Translations under genes and position numbers: made by a program
DNA from: Nocardiopsis coralli
GTDB lineage: Bacteria > Actinomycetota > Actinomycetes > Streptosporangiales > Streptosporangiaceae
Length of the DNA: 64,000 nt
NCBI RefSeq assembly: GCF_014892575.1
Contig: NZ_JADBGI010000004.1
Coordinates: 2,282-66,281, forward strand
Direction: 5' to 3'
Shown: positions 26,755 to 41,219 of the stretch, piece after piece
Layout of the letters: every line of letters starts with the position of its first letter
Numbering within the stretch: position 1 is the stretch's first letter
Notes under the pieces: model-generated
What the model was told of the DNA's origin: nothing
Database searches by the model: none
Seen by the model: only the letters and a program-made list of their open reading frames with translations

Positions 26755-26794
26755 CCTGCACGGCGACCTGTCGACACGTCGACAGGTCCGCAGG
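26755..26794. repeat. octamer-period repeat array
   Basis: Units CCTGCACG (26755), GCGACCTG (26763), TCGACACG (26771), TCGACAGG (26779), TCCGCAGG (26787). The centre forms an inverted repeat, GACCTGTCGAC (26765-26775) and GTCGACAGGTC (26778-26788), with a 2-nt gap. It lies downstream of the Lrp gene. Confidence 0.6.
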
Positions 26795-26881
26795 TCACCA
26801 ATGGGACAGGCCGCAACCGAGGCCTTGCCGACCCGGGGCTCCGCGTGCTGAGATCCAGGGGAACCACCACCGGGAGGCACC

Positions 26882-27244
26882 GTGGACACGACCGACGAAC
26901 TCCTCGCCCTGGAACACGAAGGATGGCGCTCCCTGTGCGAGGGCACGGGCGACACCTTCTACGGCGAGCTCATGACCGAGGACGGCGCCATGGTCCTGGC
27001 CGACGGATCGGTGTTCGACCGGGACGCCGTCATCGCCTCGCTCGACCAGGCACCGACGTGGGACACCTACGAGCTCACCGGCGTCCGCCGCATCGACACC
27101 GGACCGGACTCCGCGGCGCTCGTCTACACGGGCCGCGCTCACAGGGGGGACGAGCCGCCGTTCGAGGCCCGCATGGCCAGCACGTACCGCTACACCGGCG
27201 GCCGGTGGCGCCTCGCGCTCTACCAGCAGACACCCCTGCCCTGA
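26882..27244 (+). CDS. SnoaL/DUF4440-like small protein
   Basis: 120-aa NTF2-like fold protein: TDELLALEHEGWRSLCEGTG, FYGELMTEDGAMVLADGSVF, and WRLALYQQTPLP at the end fit the DUF4440/SnoaL-like group. Members are small enzymes or ligand-binding proteins of varied function. GTG at 26882 follows GGGAGG four bases upstream. Single gene, followed by a strong terminator. Confidence 0.8.
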   Translation: MDTTDELLALEHEGWRSLCEGTGDTFYGELMTEDGAMVLADGSVFDRDAVIASLDQAPTWDTYELTGVRRIDTGPDSAALVYTGRAHRGDEPPFEARMASTYRYTGGRWRLALYQQTPLP

Positions 27245-27269
27245 CGCACCTGTGGCGCACGGGCACAAA

Positions 27270-27295
27270 AAAAGACCCCCCGAAGGGGGTCTTTT
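27270..27295. terminator. bidirectional rho-independent terminator
   Basis: AAAAGACCCCC (27270-27280), loop CGAA, GGGGGTCTTTT (27285-27295), flanked by A and T runs. It serves the SnoaL-like gene on the plus strand and tRNA-Ile on the minus strand. Confidence 0.9.
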
Positions 27296-27298
27296 CGC

Positions 27299-27375
27299 TG
27301 GTGGGCGTACCAGGACTTGAACCTGGGGCCTCATCCTTATCAGGGATGCGCTCTAACCGACTGAGCTATACGCCC
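27299..27375 (-). tRNA. tRNA-Ile (anticodon GAT)
   Basis: Reading the minus strand from 27375, acceptor GGGCGTA pairs with TACGCCC. The anticodon stem CATCC/GGATG encloses loop CTGATAA, giving anticodon GAT, and the T arm has GGTTCAAGTCC. Discriminator A is at 27302 and CCA is encoded at 27301-27299. In related actinomycetes this tRNA sits between gyrA/DUF3566 and tRNA-Ala; no tRNA-Ala is visible here. Confidence 0.97.
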
Positions 27376-27536
27376 GCGTTCCGAGTGGAACTCTACCGCA
27401 TCCGGAAGACCGGAGCGAACCGGATCCCGGACGAGGAAGGCGGAGGGACACGGAGCCCGCGTCCTTCTCCACCTCCCATTTTATCGCCCTTCGGGAGTGC
27501 TCGGACCAACCGGCGGCCGAGCCCCTCCGGCGCCGG

Positions 27537-28124
27537 CTACTCGGCCTCGGACAGGGTGATGTCGACGCCGCCCACCAGGTCCGCGACCAGGTTGTACAGC
27601 ATGGCGCCCACCGTGGACAGCGCGGTGAGCAGCACGATGTTGAGGGCACCGACCACACCGGTGTAACCGAGCACCCGGCCGGGGGAGAACCATGCGGCGG
27701 GGTTCAGCCCGAGCTCGTCCTCGCCCCCGTCGCCCTCCAGCAGCGCCGTGATCATCGCCGTGAGCTCGTCGAAGACGCCGAGCACCGACAGCGTCGCGTA
27801 GATGACCGCGACCGCCACGAACAGGATGATGAAGCAGACCAGCGAGACGACGAAGCTGAACTTCATCACCGACCACGGCTCCACCCGGGAGACCGTCAGG
27901 TGCGCCTTGCGGCTGGACATCGTCGCCTTCACCGCGGTGGGGCCCTCCGGGACCGAGGAGGTGTCGGTCGCCTCCGCGCCGCCGCTCTCCCCGCTCTCGG
28001 CCGAGGAACCGGTCTCCGAAGAAGCGGTCTCCGCGGTGGACCCGCCCGCGTCCTTCTCAACAGCCGTGTCGACACCGTCCGCGTCGGAGTCGTTCGAGGT
28101 GGAGTTCCGCTCGTTGTCAGACAT
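27537..28124 (-). CDS. DUF3566 membrane protein
   Basis: 195 aa. A disordered, Ser/Glu/Asp/Thr-rich N-terminal 65 residues precede the DUF3566 domain: KAHLTVSRVEPWSVMKFSFV, then membrane helix VSLVCFIILFVAVAVIYATL, and a second helix around GVVGALNIVLLTALSTVGAML. Found next to gyrA in many actinobacteria; function unknown. ATG at 28124 lacks a strong ribosome-binding site. A hairpin between it and gyrA suggests it may have its own promoter or be read through. Confidence 0.88.
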   Translation of the reverse strand: MSDNERNSTSNDSDADGVDTAVEKDAGGSTAETASSETGSSAESGESGGAEATDTSSVPEGPTAVKATMSSRKAHLTVSRVEPWSVMKFSFVVSLVCFIILFVAVAVIYATLSVLGVFDELTAMITALLEGDGGEDELGLNPAAWFSPGRVLGYTGVVGALNIVLLTALSTVGAMLYNLVADLVGGVDITLSEAE

Positions 28125-28175
28125 AGAAACGTTACCGCTGGACTTTCGTTGAGAACGGTGGTGGCGCCGTGGTTA

Positions 28176-28206
28176 CCCGTGGGCCCTGGGATCCGGGGCC
28201 CACGGG
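28176..28206 (-). terminator. hairpin after gyrA
   Basis: CCCGTGGGCCC (28176-28186) and GGGCCCACGGG (28196-28206), a perfect 11-bp stem with a 9-nt loop, located just beyond the gyrA stop and before DUF3566. Confidence 0.65.
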
Positions 28207-28237
28207 AACCGAAATACATCGGGACGTACCGCGCAGT

Positions 28238-30793
<2,556 letters not shown>

Positions 30794-30841
30794 GGATGTC
30801 GATCCCTTCTTCGAGGAGTCGTGGAGCTGGGTTCCGCCGGG

Positions 30842-33250
<2,409 letters not shown>

Positions 33251-33796
33251 TCAACGGCGGCGCGAACCGGGCCCTCGGACCTTGATGGCCAGGACGGTGC
33301 CGTCACCCAGCTCCTCGTTGAGCTTCTTCATCAAGGGCCGCACCATCGTTCGCGCCTGGGCCGCCATGGTCGGTGAATCGGCCACGACGACCAGCTCGCC
33401 CTCCGAAAAACTCTCCGGCTGGAGCCGACTGGCGTTGAACTCACCCACGATGTCGGACCACCGCCCGAAGACCCCTCCGATGGCCACCTGCTCCTGCCAT
33501 CCGTGTTCGATCAGCCACGTACGGACCGCGTCGCCGAACATCTGGGGCTCGTCGCGTGACCGCAATCGGCCACGGCGGCGATGGCGGCGGGGGGCACGCG
33601 TGTCGCCCCCGCGCTCACGCGCCTGGGCTCGGGCCCGCGCCAGGGCCTGGCGGGCCAGGTCGGCACCGGAGGCCTGCGGCGCCTCGTCCGCGGGGGAGGG
33701 GGCATCCACAGGTTGTGGATGCCCTTGCGCCGCACCGGACCCGGGGCCTTGTGGGCGGCCGGGGCCGTCCACAGGCTGTGGAAGGAACTCATCCAT
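33251..33796 (-). CDS. DUF721 family protein
   Basis: 181-aa protein found after recF in most actinobacteria. A Pro/Ala-rich and then Arg-rich N-terminal part ([20 protein letters not shown]) precedes the DUF721 domain: [60 protein letters not shown]. It resembles DciA, the DnaB-loading protein, in this domain; a helicase-loading role is inference from that family. ATG at 33796 (or GTG at 33799) overlaps the 3' end of recF. Confidence 0.88.
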   Translation of the reverse strand: MDEFLPQPVDGPGRPQGPGSGAAQGHPQPVDAPSPADEAPQASGADLARQALARARAQARERGGDTRAPRRHRRRGRLRSRDEPQMFGDAVRTWLIEHGWQEQVAIGGVFGRWSDIVGEFNASRLQPESFSEGELVVVADSPTMAAQARTMVRPLMKKLNEELGDGTVLAIKVRGPGSRRR

Positions 33797-34925
33797 CACC
33801 GACGCCCCCGTCGCGCACCACGAAACGGGCGCCGTCGAGCTCCTTGGGGATGTCGTCCTCGACGGCAGCGGTCACCAACACCTGCTCGGCGTCGCGCACC
33901 CGTTCCGCCAGTCTCCGGCGGCGTTCGGCGTCCAGCTCGGCGAACACGTCGTCCAGGATCAGCACCGGGTCGTCGCTCTCCTCGCGCAACAGCCCGAAGG
34001 CCGACAGTTTCAGCGACAGCGCGAACGACCAGGACTCGCCCTGGCTCGCGTACCCCTTCGCCGGCAGCTCTCCCAGGCTCAGCACCAGATCGTCGCGGTG
34101 CGGGCCCACCAGGCTGACCCCGCGCTGCAGTTCACGGTCGCGGGCCTCGGCCATCGCCGACCGCAGCGCCGCAGTGAGGGCCTCGCGGTCGGGCGCGGGT
34201 TCCGGGGCGTCCGGGTCGATGGAGGAACGGTAGGCCAGCCGCGCGGGGCCGCCGGAGTCGGTGAGCCCGGCGTAGGCCTCCTCGACCAGCGGGCGCAGGT
34301 CGTCCACAAGGGACAGGCGGGCCGCGAGCAGCTCGGCACCGGTCTCGGCCAGATGGGCGTCCCACACCTCGAGGGTGCTCAGGTCCGGGGGTGCGCCCTT
34401 GCGGGAGAACATACGGCCCGACGCGGATTTCAGCAGGGCGTTGCGCTGCTTCAACACCCGCTCGTAGTCGGAACGCACCCCCGCCATGCGCGGGGCGCGC
34501 GAGACCAGGAGATCGTCCAGGAAGCGTCTGCGTTCGCCGGGGTCGCCCTTGACCAACGAGAGGTCCTCGGGGGCGAACAGGACGGTGCGCAGCGCGCCGA
34601 GCACCTCACGCGGGCGCTGGGCGGGGGACTGGTTGATGCGGGCCCGGTTGGCCTTGCCGGGGTTGAGCTCCAGGTCCACGACCATCGACCGCTCGTCCCG
34701 CACGATCTTGGTGCGGATGATCGCCCGCGGCGCGCCCTGGCGCACGAGCGGGGTGTCGGACGAGACCCGGTGGCTGCTGAGGGTCGCCACGTAACCGAGC
34801 GCCTCGATCAGGTTGGTCTTGCCCTGGCCGTTGGCGCCGACGAACACGGTGACCCCGGGCGAGAGTTCCAGGAGGGCCTCGCCGTAGGACCGGAAGTCGG
34901 CCAGTTGCAGGTGGGAGACGTACAT
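33789..34925 (-). CDS. recF: DNA replication and repair protein RecF
   Basis: 378-aa SMC-like ATPase that binds gapped DNA and helps load RecA. Walker A is [13 protein letters not shown] (residues 29-41), the ABC-type signature lies in [20 protein letters not shown], and Walker B is [14 protein letters not shown]-terminal [14 protein letters not shown] is typical. Overlaps DUF721 at its 3' end; a hairpin separates it from gnd upstream. Confidence 0.97.
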   Translation of the reverse strand: MYVSHLQLADFRSYGEALLELSPGVTVFVGANGQGKTNLIEALGYVATLSSHRVSSDTPLVRQGAPRAIIRTKIVRDERSMVVDLELNPGKANRARINQSPAQRPREVLGALRTVLFAPEDLSLVKGDPGERRRFLDDLLVSRAPRMAGVRSDYERVLKQRNALLKSASGRMFSRKGAPPDLSTLEVWDAHLAETGAELLAARLSLVDDLRPLVEEAYAGLTDSGGPARLAYRSSIDPDAPEPAPDREALTAALRSAMAEARDRELQRGVSLVGPHRDDLVLSLGELPAKGYASQGESWSFALSLKLSAFGLLREESDDPVLILDDVFAELDAERRRRLAERVRDAEQVLVTAAVEDDIPKELDGARFVVRDGGVGDG

Positions 34926-34964
34926 CCGGCCTTCCTCCTCGGGGGTGGCATGAGAACGGGGTCG

Positions 34965-34995
34965 GGCCGGGGCGGATACGGACGTCGCCCCGGCC
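34965..34995 (-). terminator. hairpin after gnd
   Basis: GGCCGGGGCG (34965-34974) and CGCCCCGGCC (34986-34995) with an 11-nt loop, immediately downstream of the gnd stop at 35005. Confidence 0.65.
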
Positions 34996-35004
34996 GGACG
35001 CGGC

Positions 35005-35901
35005 TCAGGCGGAGGGGGTGTCCTCGGCGGACTTGGTGACGGCGTGGCCGCCGAACTGGTTGCGCAGGGCCGCGACGACCTTCATGGCCGGGCTGTCGTC
35101 CTGGCGGGAGGCGAAGCGGGCGAAGAGCGCGGCGGTCATGGCCGGTGCCGGGACGGCGTGGTCGACCGCGGCCTGGACGGTCCAGCGGCCCTCGCCGGAG
35201 TCCTGGGCGTACCCGCGCAGCTCGGCCAGCTCGGGGTCCTCCTCCAGCGCACGCGCGAGCAGGTCCAGCAGCCAGGAGCGCACGACGGTGCCCTCACGCC
35301 AGCTCTCGAACGTGCCGGGGACGTCGTCGACGATCCCGGAGGCGGCCATGAGCTCGTACCCCTCGGCGAAGGACTGCATCATGCCGTACTCGATGCCGTT
35401 GTGGACCATCTTGACGAAGTGGCCGGCACCGACGGCACCCGCGTGCACGAAGCCGCCGCCGTCGTCGGGGGTGAGGGACTCGAAGACGGGACGGGCCGCC
35501 TCGACGTGCTCGGCGTCGCCGCCGACCATGATCCCGTAGCCGTTCTGGCGGCCCCAGACACCGCCGCTGACGCCGGCGTCGAGGTACCCGATGCCCTTGG
35601 CGGCGAGCGCGTCGGCGCGGGTCCGGTCGTCGACGTAGTGGGTGTTGCCGCCCTCGATGACGAGGTCGCCCTCGCCGAGCAGCTCACCGAGTTCGGCGAC
35701 GGTCGCCGCGGTGGGGTCGCCGGCCGGGACCATCACCCACACCACACGCGGCGCTTCCAGGCGGGCGACCAGGGCCGCCAGGCTGTCGACGTCGCGCTGG
35801 TCGGAGGTGACGTCGTAACCGACGACCTCGTGGCCCTTCTCGCGCAGGCGGGCGGCCATGTTGCCGCCCATCTTGCCCAGGCCGATCATTCCGAGTCGCA
35901 T
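35005..35901 (-). CDS. gnd: 6-phosphogluconate dehydrogenase, decarboxylating
   Basis: 298-aa short form of 6PGDH. Rossmann nucleotide site [16 protein letters not shown] at the N-terminus, substrate motif [21 protein letters not shown], and the catalytic lysine segment [17 protein letters not shown]. It converts 6-phosphogluconate to ribulose 5-phosphate in the pentose phosphate pathway. Position between dnaN and recF is usual in streptomycetes and relatives. ATG at 35901 follows GGGAGG. Confidence 0.95.
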   Translation of the reverse strand: MRLGMIGLGKMGGNMAARLREKGHEVVGYDVTSDQRDVDSLAALVARLEAPRVVWVMVPAGDPTAATVAELGELLGEGDLVIEGGNTHYVDDRTRADALAAKGIGYLDAGVSGGVWGRQNGYGIMVGGDAEHVEAARPVFESLTPDDGGGFVHAGAVGAGHFVKMVHNGIEYGMMQSFAEGYELMAASGIVDDVPGTFESWREGTVVRSWLLDLLARALEEDPELAELRGYAQDSGEGRWTVQAAVDHAVPAPAMTAALFARFASRQDDSPAMKVVAALRNQFGGHAVTKSAEDTPSA

Positions 35902-35929
35902 GGGTCCTCCCAGCTGTGGACACGTGCGG

Positions 35930-35961
35930 ACCACCGGCCACCGCGACAGGCGGCCGGTGGT
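35930..35961 (-). terminator. hairpin after dnaN
   Basis: ACCACCGGCC (35930-35939) and GGCCGGTGGT (35952-35961), a perfect 10-bp stem with a 12-nt loop, between the dnaN stop and the gnd start. Confidence 0.65.
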
Positions 35962-35985
35962 GTCAGTCAATCGAACGGCTGCGGA

Positions 35986-37125
35986 TCAGTTGGACAGGCG
36001 CACCGGCATGATCAGGTACCGGTACTCGGGGGCGGCGCCCTCCTCGACGGGCTTGCCGGTGAGGATCGCGGGCTTGGTCGAGGTGGTGAAGTTGAGCCGC
36101 GCCACGTCGCCGCCGATCGCCCCGAGGCCGTCCAGGAGGAAGCCGGAGTTGAAGGCGATCTGGATGTCGTCGCCGTCGAGCTCGGCCTCGAGCGTCTCCA
36201 CGGCCTGGGCGTCCTCGCCGGTGCCGGCCTCGAGGGTCAGCGTGCCCTCGGAGAAGGCCAGGCGGAGCGGGGTGTTGCGCTCGGCGACCAGGGAGACGCG
36301 CTTGACGGCCTCGACGAACTCGGCCCGGTTGATCTCGGCGACCGAGTTGAAGCTGTCCGGCAGCAGGGCCCGGTACTTGGGGAACTCGCCGTCCAGGAGT
36401 CGGGTCGTGGTCCGGCGGCCGCCGCCCTCGAAGCCGATCATGCCGTCGCCGGTGTCGCCGCTGGCCAGGGCCACCGAGATCTCGGCGCCCGAGGTGAGCG
36501 ACTTGGCGGTGTCGGCGAGGGTCTTGGCCGGGACCAGGGCGACCGCGGACAGCTCCGGGTTCTCCGGCTTCCAGGTCAGCTCGCGCACCGCCAGGCGGTA
36601 GCGGTCGGTGGAGGCCAGCGTGATGGTCTCGCCCTCGATCTCGACGCGCACACCGGTGAGCATCGGCAGGGTGTCGTCGCGGCCGGCGGCGACGGCGACC
36701 TGGCCGACGGCGGCGGCGAAGGCGTCACTGCCGACGGTCCCGCTCAGACCGGGCATCTCCGGGAGCGTGGGGTACTCGTCGACGGACATCGTGTTGATGG
36801 TGAACTTCGCGCTGCCGCAGGTGACCAGGGCCTTGGCGCCGTCGGTGGAGATCTCCACAGTCTGTGGAGGAAGGTTCCGGGTGATCTCGGAGAGCAGCTT
36901 GCCGGGCACAAGGACGCGGCCGGGTTCCTCGACATCGACGTCGATCACCGACTGGGTGGAGACCTCGTAGTCGAAACCGGACAGCCGTACGCGCTGGGTG
37001 CCCTCGGTGTCGTCGGTCTCGAGCAGGATGCCGACGAGCACCGGGACCGAGGGGCGCGTCGGGAGAGTGCGCGCGGTCCAGGCGACTGCGTCGGCCAGTA
37101 CGTCGCGTTCGACCCGGAACTTCAC
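35986..37125 (-). CDS. dnaN: DNA polymerase III sliding clamp, beta subunit
   Basis: 379-aa clamp with three repeated domains. MKFRVERDVLADAVAWTARTL starts domain 1; VGSDAFAAAVGQVAVAAGRD begins domain 2; the C-terminal EYRYLIMPVRLSN is the conserved peptide-binding end (MPVRL-like). GTG start at 37125 lacks a strong Shine-Dalgarno. Its 5' side opens directly onto the origin region. Confidence 0.97.
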   Translation of the reverse strand: MKFRVERDVLADAVAWTARTLPTRPSVPVLVGILLETDDTEGTQRVRLSGFDYEVSTQSVIDVDVEEPGRVLVPGKLLSEITRNLPPQTVEISTDGAKALVTCGSAKFTINTMSVDEYPTLPEMPGLSGTVGSDAFAAAVGQVAVAAGRDDTLPMLTGVRVEIEGETITLASTDRYRLAVRELTWKPENPELSAVALVPAKTLADTAKSLTSGAEISVALASGDTGDGMIGFEGGGRRTTTRLLDGEFPKYRALLPDSFNSVAEINRAEFVEAVKRVSLVAERNTPLRLAFSEGTLTLEAGTGEDAQAVETLEAELDGDDIQIAFNSGFLLDGLGAIGGDVARLNFTTSTKPAILTGKPVEEGAAPEYRYLIMPVRLSN

Positions 37126-38166
37126 TTGTCCGACTCACTTTCCGCACGACCGACGACGTCGGTCGAAGCCTTCACGTTGGCAGCTCGTGGGTGTCTGTGG
37201 GGGTGGCCGGGTCCTGCGCGTCGCCGGTGGATGTCCACAGTGTGTGGACCACCGGGGGAGTCACCCGGTCCCCGTCGGGGTCTCCGCACCTGAGGGCGGG
37301 ACGGGACAGGGGCGAGACCACACGTTACCCGGATTCACCGGCTGCCGCTGACGACACCACACCTCGCTGCTCCGGCCCCTCTCGAGGCCGGTTGTCCACA
37401 GATTCGCAGCGAAGCTGTTTTGACGCCACATCTGGGTTACTCAAGGTGCGCAGTAGTAGTAGGGCCTGTGGACAGTGTGGATAACCATTGTCTTTGCAGG
37501 TCAGAGACGGAATTTTTGTCCACAGGGCCTGTGGGTGAAGCTGTGGGAAACTCCGGGTCACTGTGGATGAAGAAGAGGGCCCACAGGTTGTCCACACGGC
37601 ATCCACAGCTGCGTCCACAGGTTTTCCCCAGGTTGTCCACATGAGGCTGAGGTCCCGTGATCGGATGATGGGTGAACTCCGTCCACAGCTGAACCCCGGT
37701 TACCCACAGGGCGGGAGCACTTGTCCACAGCTTTTCCACAGTGTTGTCCACAGAATTCGACCTCCACCTGTGGACAACTGAGTCGAGATCGCTGAAAATT
37801 TTTTTTCGAGCACCCCGACGTACCTCTCGTACTGGGACAAAGATGCTGTGCACAGCGTTTTCCACAGGCACCCCGAAGAACGTGCACATCCGCCGTTGAC
37901 ACGGTCGTCCGGGGGCGGAGGCTCGGGTGTGGATGAAACCCCGGAACAGCCCGAAGAGCAGGGCGTTCGGTGCTTTGTGGCCAGGAAGGGGCAGGTCGGG
38001 GACGGTACCTCGCACAGCGGTCACCGGGGTGCTCATCCACACACAAGCCTGTGGATAACTTGCACTCAGGGCGGTGAGCGGCCTTCCGCAGGGCCGGCGG
38101 CGGCCGCATCACCCGTGGACCTGTGGACGAAGAGGCGGGGTCTGCACGGGGGGACACATCGGCCCG

Positions 38167-38222
38167 TGGACAGGTCGACCCGTCGACAAGTCGTGCCGTC
38201 GACGGGTCGACACCTCGACACA
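38167..38222. repeat. octamer-period repeat array in the origin spacer
   Basis: Units TGGACAGG (38167), TCGACCCG (38175), TCGACAAG (38183), TCGTGCCG (38191), TCGACGGG (38199), TCGACACC (38207), TCGACACA (38215), in strict 8-bp register. GTCGACCCGTCGAC (38174-38187) is the exact reverse complement of GTCGACGGGTCGAC (38198-38211), so a 14-bp stem can form. It lies just downstream of the dnaA terminator. Confidence 0.7.
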
Positions 38223-38226
38223 GAAC

Positions 38227-38258
38227 GGGGAGGGCCGACAGGGACGTCGGCCCTCCCC
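38227..38258 (-). terminator. dnaA terminator hairpin
   Basis: GGGGAGGGCCGAC (38227-38239), loop AGGGAC, GTCGGCCCTCCCC (38246-38258); perfect 13-bp stem just past the dnaA stop. Confidence 0.85.
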
Positions 38259-38289
38259 GGAGTCACGGATGCCCTGGAGCGGGCGGGGG

Positions 38290-40323
38290 TCAGTGCAGCG
38301 AGGGCTGGTCCTTGATGCGGCTGGTGAGCTCGTGCACCTGGTTGTAGATGGACCGCCGCTCGGCCATGAGCGCGCGCACCTTGCGGTCGGCGTGCATCAC
38401 CGTCGTGTGGTCGCGGCCGCCGAACTGCTGCCCGATCTTGGGCAGCGACAGCTCGGTGAGCTCCCGGCACAGGTACATGGCGATCTGGCGGGCCGTCACG
38501 AGCACACGCGAACGCGAGGTCCCGCAGAGGTCGTCCACGGTCAGGCCGAAGTAGGCGGCCGTCTGGGACATGATCGTGCCGGTCGTGATCTCGGGGACCT
38601 CGTCGCTGGGCACCAGGTCGCGCAGGACCTGCCCGGTCAGCTCCAGGTCCACCGACTGCCGGTTGAGGCTGGCGAAGGCGGTGACGCGGATCAGCGCGCC
38701 CTCGAGCTCGCGGATGTTCGTGGAGATCTTGCTCGCGATGAACTCCAGGACCTCCGGCGGCGCCGCCAGGCCCTCCTGCGCGGCCTTCTTGCGCAGGATC
38801 GCGATACGGGTCTCCAGCTCCGGCGGCTGCACGTCCGTGAGCAGGCCCCACTCGAACCGGCTGCGCATCCGGTCCTCCAGCGTCGTCAGCTGCTTGGGCG
38901 GCCGGTCACTGGAGATGACGATCTGTTTGTCGGAGTTGTGGAGCGTGTTGAACGTGTGGAAGAACTCCTCCTGCGTCTGCTCCTTGTTCTCCAGGAACTG
39001 GATGTCGTCCACCAGGAGCACGTCGATGTCCCGGTACCGGCGGCGGAACCCGTCCGCCTTGCCGTCGCGGATCGAGTTGATGAACTCGTTGGTGAACTCC
39101 TCGGAGCTGACGTAACGCACCCGGGAACCCTCGTAGAGACGGTGCGTGTAGTGCCCGATGGCGTGCAGGAGGTGGGTCTTGCCCAGGCCGGAACCGCCGT
39201 GGATGAACAGCGGGTTGTAGGCCTTGGCGGGCGCCTCCGCGGCCGCGACCGACGCGGCGTGCGCGAAGCGGTTGCTCGAACCGATGACGAACGTGTCGAA
39301 GGTGTACTTCGGGTTCAGGCGCGCGTGCTCGCTGGGCGGGGCCTCCTGTGAGCGGCCGGGCGGCGCCCCGGGGGACTCGCGCGCCTTGCCCTGGTCGGAG
39401 GGGGTCTGTCCCCCGGCCCCGGCGGACGCGGGTGCGTCTTCGGCCGGAGGGGTCTGAGGGGTCTCCCAGCGGTTGGGCGCGTCCCACTCGGGCGCGGGGA
39501 CCTGCTCCTCCGACCGCGGTGCCCACCCGCCCGGCTCGGCCCGCCACGGCTCGGGCTGAGGCGCTGCCTGAGGCGCGGGCTGCGGTGCCGGTTGCGGGGC
39601 CGGCTGAGGAGCGGGCTGCGGGGCCGGCTCGGGACCGTGCGTCGGCCAGGCGGTCTCCCCACCCTGGGGGCCCGCGCCCGGCAGCTCCTCCTGGGAATAA
39701 TGCTGCGGCTCGGCCTGCGGGGCGGCGTGTGCACCGCGCCGTTCCCACCCCTGGGGCTCGGGCTGCAGCAGGTCGGCCTGCTCGTGCTCCTGGGGCGCGG
39801 GGCGGGCGTGCTTGCTCTCCCAGTGCTGTTCATTCTGCTCGGGGGCGCTGTAGTAGCGCTCCTCCGGCGGCTGGAAGGGCGGCTGCGGTTGCGGCTGTGC
39901 CTGCGGCTCGGGCGCAGGGGCGTGCTGCGGCCCCTGGGCCTGGGGCCCTTGGGCAGGGGCCTCCGGGTACGGCGTCGGGGCAGGGTTGTGCTGGGCCGGG
40001 GAGGACGGCGGCGGCTGCACCGGTTGGGGGGTCTGCGGCGTCGGCGGTGGCGTGGGGACCGCGGTGGGGTCGACCGTCACCGCCACACGGATGTCCCTGC
40101 CCAGCTGTCCGGACAGCGCCTTGCTGATGGCCGGATAGAGCCGGGTCTCGAGCACCTTCTTGGTGAACTCGTTCGGTGCGGCGATGAGCGCCGTGTCCTC
40201 GATCAGGCCGAGCGGACGGGTCTGCGGAAGCCAGGCGCGCTGGTGCGCGGGCAGGGCGTCGTTGTCGATCCCGTCCAGCACGCTGGACCAGACCATTGCG
40301 AGGTTGACCTGTGCATCAGCCAA
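38290..40323 (-). CDS. dnaA: chromosomal replication initiator DnaA
   Basis: About 677-aa initiator. Domain I ([14 protein letters not shown] onward), then a very long Pro/Gln/Ala-rich domain II (about residues 90-340) with tandem PAPQ repeats. The AAA+ domain has Walker [10 protein letters not shown] (376-384) and Walker [11 protein letters not shown]; domain IV has the DnaA signature [20 protein letters not shown] followed by HTTVMHA. The start is probably the TTG at 40323 (L-A-D-A-Q-V-N), as actinobacterial homologues begin here; the open frame to 40428 adds unlike sequence. Long linkers are common in actinobacterial DnaA. DnaA boxes upstream point to autoregulation. Confidence 0.96.
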   Translation of the reverse strand: MADAQVNLAMVWSSVLDGIDNDALPAHQRAWLPQTRPLGLIEDTALIAAPNEFTKKVLETRLYPAISKALSGQLGRDIRVAVTVDPTAVPTPPPTPQTPQPVQPPPSSPAQHNPAPTPYPEAPAQGPQAQGPQHAPAPEPQAQPQPQPPFQPPEERYYSAPEQNEQHWESKHARPAPQEHEQADLLQPEPQGWERRGAHAAPQAEPQHYSQEELPGAGPQGGETAWPTHGPEPAPQPAPQPAPQPAPQPAPQAAPQPEPWRAEPGGWAPRSEEQVPAPEWDAPNRWETPQTPPAEDAPASAGAGGQTPSDQGKARESPGAPPGRSQEAPPSEHARLNPKYTFDTFVIGSSNRFAHAASVAAAEAPAKAYNPLFIHGGSGLGKTHLLHAIGHYTHRLYEGSRVRYVSSEEFTNEFINSIRDGKADGFRRRYRDIDVLLVDDIQFLENKEQTQEEFFHTFNTLHNSDKQIVISSDRPPKQLTTLEDRMRSRFEWGLLTDVQPPELETRIAILRKKAAQEGLAAPPEVLEFIASKISTNIRELEGALIRVTAFASLNRQSVDLELTGQVLRDLVPSDEVPEITTGTIMSQTAAYFGLTVDDLCGTSRSRVLVTARQIAMYLCRELTELSLPKIGQQFGGRDHTTVMHADRKVRALMAERRSIYNQVHELTSRIKDQPSLH

Positions 40324-41050
40324 GGTGACCTGCCATGGGTGCTGTCCCTTCGGTGCGGATCTGTTCGGGCGTTCGTGCGCTCGTGCGCGCTGCCCCGGTG
40401 TGGGCGCGACTCTCCATTGTCCTCCCACACAGGGGGTCGACGGGACGCTTCGGGCGTCCCTGAAGGGGATCCGGGCCTGTGGACAACTTCACGGAGCCGG
40501 TGGCGCGGCCCTGTGGGTTACTGGTGAGTATCCACAGTCGGGGACGCTTGTCCACAAGTTGTGCACAGGTTTGTCCACAGGGTCTCAGATGGGTGTGCAC
40601 AGCGCAGGGTTTTCCACAGTGCGCAGGTCAGGGCATGTGTGCAACGATCATGAGGAGGTTGTGCACAGGCGGCTCCCCGGCGAGGGGAAAGTTATCCACA
40701 GGCTGAGGTTATCCACAGGAGCCCGGGGATGTGGAAGTCTCACACGCTGTGGACAACCGGTGTCCACAGGTTTCCGCCGAACCCCTCCACCTCCCGGGCC
40801 GACAGTCTCTCGCGCGCGGGCCACGCGCGCGAGGGGAGAGCGGGCGGACCGCCCGGCCGCACCCCCTGAACAGGCCCGATTTGACCCCACGCGGGCCAGG
40901 CCGTATGTTCTTTATGCTTATGCCGATGATTCTGTCTGCGCCCGTGTGCTCAGTACTCGGTGACGCGTCCTCGGCGCATGAGCACAGCACGACCCCGCAT
41001 ATCCTGGGGGTCTGTCGTATGTATTTCCTGACACGCCCCTGGAGCCTTAA
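40324..41050. promoter_or_regulatory. dnaA-rpmH divergent region with second DnaA-box cluster
   Basis: 727-bp gene-free spacer. Six perfect DnaA boxes start at 40478, 40548, 40571, 40692, 40709 and 40748. Near matches include GTATCCACA (40528), TTTTCCACA (40610) and TTGTGCACA (40559, 40659). This density approaches that of oriC. The rpmH promoter lies at 40881-40909. The cluster could autoregulate dnaA or be a second lobe of the origin. Confidence 0.85.
40881..40909 (+). promoter_or_regulatory. rpmH promoter
   Basis: TTGACC (40881-40886), 17-bp spacer, TATGTT (40904-40909), a good housekeeping-sigma promoter in a GC-rich genome. It leaves a leader of about 135 nt before rpmH and points away from dnaA. 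Confidence 0.7.
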
Positions 41051-41194
41051 GTGAGCAAGCGTACGTTTCAGCCGAACAACCGGCGTCGCGCTAAGGTCCA
41101 CGGCTTCCGGCTGCGCATGCGTACGCGCGCCGGTCGCGCCATCATCGCCTCGCGCCGTCGCAAGGGGCGCAAGGCTCTGAGCGTGAGCCACTAG
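41051..41194 (+). CDS. rpmH: 50S ribosomal protein L34
   Basis: 47-aa basic protein reading [20 protein letters not shown], then [20 protein letters not shown], the canonical L34 sequence, ending ALSVSH. GTG start at 41051 with GGAG six bases upstream. It lies between the dnaA spacer and rnpA, its universal position. Confidence 0.98.
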   Translation: MSKRTFQPNNRRRAKVHGFRLRMRTRAGRAIIASRRRKGRKALSVSH

Positions 41195-41219
41195 GTCACG
41201 CGCGAGACCCACACTCTCG

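Larger units (their letters stand above)
37126..38289. other. oriC: chromosomal replication origin (oriC)
   Basis: Gene-free 1.16 kb between dnaN and dnaA. Nine perfect DnaA boxes (TTGTCCACA or TTATCCACA, either strand) start at 37392, 37476, 37516, 37588, 37633, 37721, 37744, 37769 and 38050. Near matches include TTACCCACA (37700) and TTTTCCACA (37732, 37858). An A/T run follows the last core box at about 37795-37808 and is a plausible unwinding element. CGACCGAC/GTCGGTCG (37147-37165) forms a hairpin near dnaN. At the dnaA end lie an octamer repeat array and the dnaA terminator. The dnaN-oriC-dnaA order is standard for actinobacteria. Confidence 0.95.

Noticed and set aside
27376-27536. A tRNA-Ala gene next to tRNA-Ile
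   Set aside because: I looked for the usual companion in this spacer and saw no cloverleaf or T-arm motif.
28070-28090. TGTCGACACC in the DUF3566 gene as a further octamer array
   Set aside because: A single unit; the flanking sequence does not continue in 8-bp register.
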